From: UBA6107 sp964533735
GTDB taxonomy: Bacteria; Chloroflexota; Anaerolineae; Anaerolineales; Anaerolineaceae
Assembly: GCA_964533735.1 (NCBI GenBank)
Contig: CAZHMD010000002.1
Coordinates: forward strand, 186,001 to 250,000
Direction: 5' to 3'
Length of the DNA stretch: 64,000 bases
Numbering within the stretch: the stretch's first letter is position 1; every line of letters begins with the position of its first letter. Positions 60,417 through 64,000 of the stretch are shown piece by piece. The position numbers were made by a program, and so were the translations under genes. A model generated the notes under the pieces. That model had not been told where the DNA came from, made no database searches, and saw only the letters and a list, made by a program, of their open reading frames with translations.

Positions 60417-61745
60417 ATGGCAAAGGCAAAACAAGACCAGCAGCAGGATCTAAAGAGGATCATCGAATCTGCCAACCGCCTCGGTGTTGGCATTGATGAG
60501 GAAGAAGCCCTGCAGTGGCTGACGAGCATGGCAGCCACCAAGGACGCAGACGACATCACTCTCAACACACGCACCGGCGTTTTCGGCAATTCCATTACCA
60601 TGCTGGATTTCAGTGACAAGGAACTAGAATACTTTAAACGGATTGGCAGGATCGTGGAATTTCCGGATATCCCGGGTGAAGTGGAGACCGCGCTGGCGTT
60701 ATCGGGTTCCTCCGCCCAGTCGAAGATCCAGACCTACCCCGGAGATTGTGATTATTTTGAACGCATTAATATCATCGCCCCTGAACGCGAAAAGGCATGC
60801 GCCATCCTTGCGCGCATCATGCGGGAAAAAGCGCTCAATTTTATGCAGGGACCAAATTACCAGTTGATCGAGATCAAGTTCGGCAACTTCCCCGAAGAAA
60901 TGGTGATCGGTGAATACAAAGCCCGGGCTGGTTCACCAATCGCCTGGCGGGCAGACCAGGTGAAGGAAGGCAAGATCGAGGGATTCCGCCCTGACGGCAG
61001 CCCGGTGACCATAACCTGGGATTCGGTTTGCAACGACCCCGGCTGGTGCAAGCTGGACTGGGTGGTGGCTGACCCGATCCGCAAGCAGCTCTCGAATGCC
61101 AGCAATATGCTCGACGTCACCTGGGAAGCCCCAGATGGGTCGATCACTCCGTTGGACGGATATCTCGATCCATACTTCCAGGAAGTCTACCTGGACGCAA
61201 CCTCGGTGCCCATTTTCTCCAAACTGTCGCAGCATGTCTCCGCCAATGCGCTGGATGAATACGTGACGGCGCTGACCAAGGAAGTAAAAAAGTACCTCAC
61301 CAAGGATATTAATTACGGCAAGGTGGCAAAAAGGATGTACAACATCTTCCGCCTCACCGGCAGGTATGAAGAAGCCAGTTTCCTGCGCGAATTGTTTGAT
61401 GAACCCGCCACCATGCTTTACCAGGTCTGGTCGCTCATCCGCACGATCGATGATGCCAGTACGCCAGGGTCGAGCATCACGCGCGAACAACTGGTGGAAT
61501 CCACCGACCAGTTGATCATGGCGGTGATCAAAGCGCTGGAAGGCGTAGAAGAGACGGAGATCGTGAGCCACCTGTTAAGGCTGCGCGACGCGCTCTCCAA
61601 CCCGCAGGGGAAACAAGTGCTCACGCATGAGGCTGAAACTGCCCGCGGGATGGTCATCAACCTGGTGAACAACTTCTTCTATGAAAGGCTGGTGGCGCTG
61701 CCGACGATCAAGGATTATATGGAGGAAGTCAGCGCTGAACATTGA
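60417..61745 (+). CDS. Unrecognised protein with nucleotidyltransferase-like motif
   Basis: 442 residues, soluble, AGGAGG 7 bases before the ATG. I do not recognise a named family. Residues 94-115 (ALSGSSAQSKIQTYPGDCDYFE) have GSS...D110-x-D112, the GSxxxG-DxD pattern of DNA polymerase beta-type nucleotidyltransferases; D214 in CKLDWVVAD could be the third carboxylate. Residues about 260-442 are mainly helical (DEYVTALTKEVKKYLTKDIN, GRYEEASFLRELFDEPATML). If the motif is real, the protein could add nucleotides to RNA, protein or a small molecule, but key features may be coincidental. Confidence 0.6.
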   Translation: MAKAKQDQQQDLKRIIESANRLGVGIDEEEALQWLTSMAATKDADDITLNTRTGVFGNSITMLDFSDKELEYFKRIGRIVEFPDIPGEVETALALSGSSAQSKIQTYPGDCDYFERINIIAPEREKACAILARIMREKALNFMQGPNYQLIEIKFGNFPEEMVIGEYKARAGSPIAWRADQVKEGKIEGFRPDGSPVTITWDSVCNDPGWCKLDWVVADPIRKQLSNASNMLDVTWEAPDGSITPLDGYLDPYFQEVYLDATSVPIFSKLSQHVSANALDEYVTALTKEVKKYLTKDINYGKVAKRMYNIFRLTGRYEEASFLRELFDEPATMLYQVWSLIRTIDDASTPGSSITREQLVESTDQLIMAVIKALEGVEETEIVSHLLRLRDALSNPQGKQVLTHEAETARGMVINLVNNFFYERLVALPTIKDYMEEVSAEH

Positions 61746-61761
61746 AAGAAAAGCGCATGAA

Positions 61762-62250
61762 ATGGAAAATAACGCTGGCGGGAGGAAAGGGTTGAGTACT
61801 TACCTGTTCATGGGAGTGATCGGCGCACTGCTCACGGGGATAGCCATTGGCGCGCAATCTACGCTGAGCAGCCGGGTGGGTACCATCATCGGCAGCATAC
61901 GCACCGGGGTGCTGACCAACTTCATCGGAGGTGTGCTCGCCGGTTTGATCCTGGTCGTGCTGCTGATCATCAACGGCAAGGCGTATATCAAGATCCCGGC
62001 GGTGGCAACACTGCTGCTGGTGATTGCCGGCGCGCTGGGGATCATGATCATCACGGGTGTGGCGTTTTCGCTGCAGAGAGCGGGGGTGGCTGCCGGACTG
62101 GCAACCATCATCCTCGGGCAGATGGTCATCTCGCTGGTGGCAGACGCGCGCGGCTGGGGCGGCGCAGAACCCATCCCGGTGACGCTTCCGCGGGTTTTGG
62201 GGCTGGTGGTAATGGCAGCGGGCGTTTACCTGCTGCTGCCCAAACGCTGA
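61762..62250 (+). CDS. YdcZ/DUF606-type DMT family membrane protein
   Basis: 162 residues, five membrane segments. GVIGALLTGIAIGAQSTLSSRVG, GVLTNFIGGVLAGLIL, GALGIMIITGVAFSLQRAGVAAGLA and the end RVLGLVVMAAGVYLLL match the five-helix YdcZ half-transporters of the drug/metabolite superfamily. Start is uncertain: I take the ATG at 61762, 16 bases after the previous stop; no strong ribosome site is seen and translation may be coupled to the upstream gene. Confidence 0.78.
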   Translation: MENNAGGRKGLSTYLFMGVIGALLTGIAIGAQSTLSSRVGTIIGSIRTGVLTNFIGGVLAGLILVVLLIINGKAYIKIPAVATLLLVIAGALGIMIITGVAFSLQRAGVAAGLATIILGQMVISLVADARGWGGAEPIPVTLPRVLGLVVMAAGVYLLLPKR

Positions 62251-62260
62251 TCAAGGAAAA

Positions 62261-62857
62261 ATGATGCCTAAAGTGTCGCAAAAAACACCTCAGGGATTTG
62301 CCGTAGAACTCTACTTTGACGCCAAAACTGAAAAATCGATATTAGCATTCCGCGATGCCTTCTACAAGGAAGGGATCAAGCCCGTGCTCGGCAGCCTCGG
62401 CGACCGTCCGCACATCAGCCTGGCAGTCTTCGCGGATATTGACCAGGCTTGCCTGCAGGATCTAACGCGGGAGTTCGCCGCAAAGATGAGCACCTTCCCG
62501 GTTGAGCTATCCGCCATTGGCACCTTTCCGACACCGGATAACGTGCTCTTTATCATCCCTGTGCCAACCATCAGGCTGCTGAAAATTCACCGGGAATTCC
62601 ACGAACAACTGAAGTGCGCAGCCATCCGTTCATCCTCGTACTACCATCCGGGCAAGTGGGTGCCGCACTGCACGATCGAGTTCGAACTACCCGACAGGCA
62701 GTTCCAAAAAGCGCTCGGGACTGCCCAACAACTGTTCCAGCCGATCAAGGGGGAGTTCCATAGCCTGGGTATCGTATCTTTCCGGCCGATCCATTATGTT
62801 TCGGAATATCAGTTTAAGAAAGAGGAAAAAAATGTCAAACATGCCATATCAACCTGA
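62261..62857 (+). CDS. 2H phosphoesterase (2'-5' RNA ligase family)
   Basis: 198 residues. Two HxT/S motifs face each other in this fold: RPHISLAVF (H51) and VPHCTIEFE (about H136). Members cleave or form 2',3'-cyclic phosphates or 2'-5' linkages in RNA or nucleotides. AAGGA precedes the tandem ATGs at 62261 and 62264. Its end overlaps the start of the DUF1232 gene by 26 bases. Confidence 0.88.
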   Translation: MMPKVSQKTPQGFAVELYFDAKTEKSILAFRDAFYKEGIKPVLGSLGDRPHISLAVFADIDQACLQDLTREFAAKMSTFPVELSAIGTFPTPDNVLFIIPVPTIRLLKIHREFHEQLKCAAIRSSSYYHPGKWVPHCTIEFELPDRQFQKALGTAQQLFQPIKGEFHSLGIVSFRPIHYVSEYQFKKEEKNVKHAIST

Positions 62858-63287
62858 CCCTGAAAAAGTAGCCAGAGCGGCAGAAAGATCGAAAACGCGC
62901 GCCGAACAATACGTGCGCGATCCGGAAAAATCCAGGGAACTATTGGATCGGGCGTACAAGAAAACGGGGGCTTATGAGAAGAGTAACGGCGCCCTGCCCG
63001 ATTTTTGGCGCGACATTAAGACACTGATGCGCATGCTCAAGGCTTATACACGCAAGGAATATACCCGTATTGCCTGGGGTTCTCTCCTTTCAGTGGTGGC
63101 AGGCATCATCTATTTTGTTTCCCCGATCGACCTGCTGCCGGACTGGTTCCCCCTGGCGGGTTTTGTGGATGATGCTGCCATCCTGGTGTTTTTGATCTCA
63201 CAATTACGCGGAGACCTGGCAAGGTTTGCAGCCTGGGAGGATGCCAGAGCAGAAAAACCCCCCAGCCTCGATATTATCGATATTTAA
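62832..63287 (+). CDS. DUF1232 (YkvA family) membrane protein
   Basis: 151 residues. After a charged N-terminus the conserved IYFVSPIDLLPDWFPLAGFVDDAAIL (about residues 90-115) defines DUF1232, a short hydrophobic region with possibly two helices. Function unknown in all cases I know of. Start ATG at 62832 with AGAGG 6 bases before; upstream in-frame codons from 62796 lie within the preceding gene. Confidence 0.88.
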   Translation: MSNMPYQPDPEKVARAAERSKTRAEQYVRDPEKSRELLDRAYKKTGAYEKSNGALPDFWRDIKTLMRMLKAYTRKEYTRIAWGSLLSVVAGIIYFVSPIDLLPDWFPLAGFVDDAAILVFLISQLRGDLARFAAWEDARAEKPPSLDIIDI

Positions 63288-63320
63288 AGTTTTCTTACTG
63301 GTTGCGCGAGGAGAGATGAG

Positions 63321-64000
63321 ATGAAAAGACAACAGCTCCTGGTGAAATGTTTTGGCATATTGGCCGCGGGATTAATCCTTTTTTCGCCAATCACCACATT
63401 GACCGTGCGCGCCCAGGAGGGTGAAGCCCCTGAAACGGTGACCATCGCCGGTACAATGCAGTCGGAATTAGGCTGCAGCGGCGACTGGATGCCAGGCTGC
63501 GAACTTACGTACCTGGTGTACGACACGAATTCCGATATATGGAGCGGCAGTTTCAATGTCACTCCGGGGAACGACCAGGACAAGAACGGTGCGCGATACA
63601 AGGCGGCGCTGAACGGCACCTGGGATGTGAACTTCGGCAGGAACGCCAGCCAGGGCGGCTCCGATATTCCTCTGGTGGTGGATGCCCCGATACTGGTCAC
63701 TTTCCATTTTGATAACAAATCTCACCTCATCGCAGATGACTACAACACCCCCATTATCACCGCCACGGGGGACTTCCAGACGCAGCTGGGCTGCACAGCG
63801 GATAACGATCCCGCATGTTTGCGGGGGTGGCTCCAGGACGCGGATGGTGACGGAAGTTATGCGTTTGTCACAAAATCCATTAAGGCGGGCGAGTACTCGG
63901 TCTCTCTGTCCATCAGCCAAAAAACGGTGACCACTTCCACTGAAGCGGTTGCCTTTACAGTCCCTGCGGATAACACGGAGATGTATTTTGGGTATGACAT
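63321..64000 (+). CDS. Secreted protein with X25 starch-binding-type modules (pullulanase-like), N-terminal part
   Basis: Open from the ATG at 63321 (GAGGAGAG upstream) to the window end, so at least 226 residues with the rest missing. Residues 1-32 are a signal peptide (KCFGILAAGLILFSPITT, ending VRAQE). Two repeats follow: about 40-120 (VTIAGTMQSELGCSGDWMP, ARYKAALNGTWDVNFGRN, VTFHFDNKSHLI) and about 125-215 (ITATGDFQTQLGCTADNDP, GEYSVSL). This is the X25 module found before the catalytic domain of amylopullulanases. The enzyme domain itself is outside the window, so amylolytic function is inferred. Confidence 0.75.
   Translation, partial: MKRQQLLVKCFGILAAGLILFSPITTLTVRAQEGEAPETVTIAGTMQSELGCSGDWMPGCELTYLVYDTNSDIWSGSFNVTPGNDQDKNGARYKAALNGTWDVNFGRNASQGGSDIPLVVDAPILVTFHFDNKSHLIADDYNTPIITATGDFQTQLGCTADNDPACLRGWLQDADGDGSYAFVTKSIKAGEYSVSLSISQKTVTTSTEAVAFTVPADNTEMYFGYD

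Noticed and set aside
63284..63920. Minus-strand frames of 144 and 150 codons opposite the X25-module gene
   Set aside because: The plus strand has a ribosome site, signal peptide and two recognisable repeats; the antisense frames have none of these.

Overview
The window looks like a chromosome segment of a Chloroflexota bacterium, most likely an Anaerolineae relative. This is an inference from gene content (a DUF4388 protein, YdcZ-type transporter, X25-module glycosidase and many GT-C membrane transferases) and from the moderate GC content; there is no rRNA or marker gene to confirm it.

Layout. 1-3,201: a truncated DUF4388 gene, a helicase-associated-domain protein and glycine C-acetyltransferase (kbl). 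3,231-37,099: a strikingly continuous minus-strand run of 31 genes, closed by a 10-bp hairpin at 3,207-3,230 and opened by a near-consensus sigma70 promoter at 37,124-37,152 with a 13-bp palindrome at its start site. It begins with a winged-helix regulator, then GDP-fucose synthase and a Wzm/Wzt polysaccharide ABC exporter, then GT2, GT4, GT-B and GT-C glycosyltransferases mixed with two nonulosonic-acid (sialic-acid-like) modules: two NeuB-type synthases, three cytidylyltransferases, a PseB-like 4,6-dehydratase, PtmA-like SDR, Gfo/Idh/MocA dehydrogenase, a radical SAM protein, an asparagine-synthetase-like protein and a stray MoaD/ThiS-type sulfur carrier. The region apparently builds and exports a cell-surface glycan carrying acidic nine-carbon sugars.

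37,228-46,476 (minus): a GT-C protein, an ABC-2 transporter with an Ig/zinc-ribbon protein and a YhfC membrane protease, a DUF1295 protein, DegV, a small membrane protein, a redoxin with an in-frame TGA (candidate selenoprotein, U44 in UxxC) and a TIGR01777 epimerase. This last group is divergent from a CarH-like B12-binding MerR regulator (46,623, plus). Consensus promoters face away from each other across arrays of about 10-bp repeats. Downstream of the regulator lie a redoxin-like protein and a MacAB-like lipoprotein/permease/ATPase set.

51,340-53,516 (minus): a three-gene heme-copper oxidase-superfamily operon with very unusual active sites. Subunit I has Asp in place of the helix-VI metal-ligand His. 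Subunit II has lost both CuA cysteines. The first gene is a 34-residue membrane peptide. An FNR/DNR-type box sits exactly at -41.5. I infer a nitric-oxide-reductase-like enzyme.

53,639-55,347: a CAU tRNA followed by tandem copies of its own 3' end, REP-like palindromes, two small unknown genes and a decayed gene fragment. 55,348-64,000: a GT87 membrane protein, fused MFS/spermidine synthase-like protein, phospholipase-C-like protein, DEDDh exonuclease with an apparently leaderless promoter, a nucleotidyltransferase-like protein, YdcZ-type DMT protein, 2H phosphoesterase, DUF1232 protein and the N-terminus of a secreted X25-module (pullulanase-type) protein.
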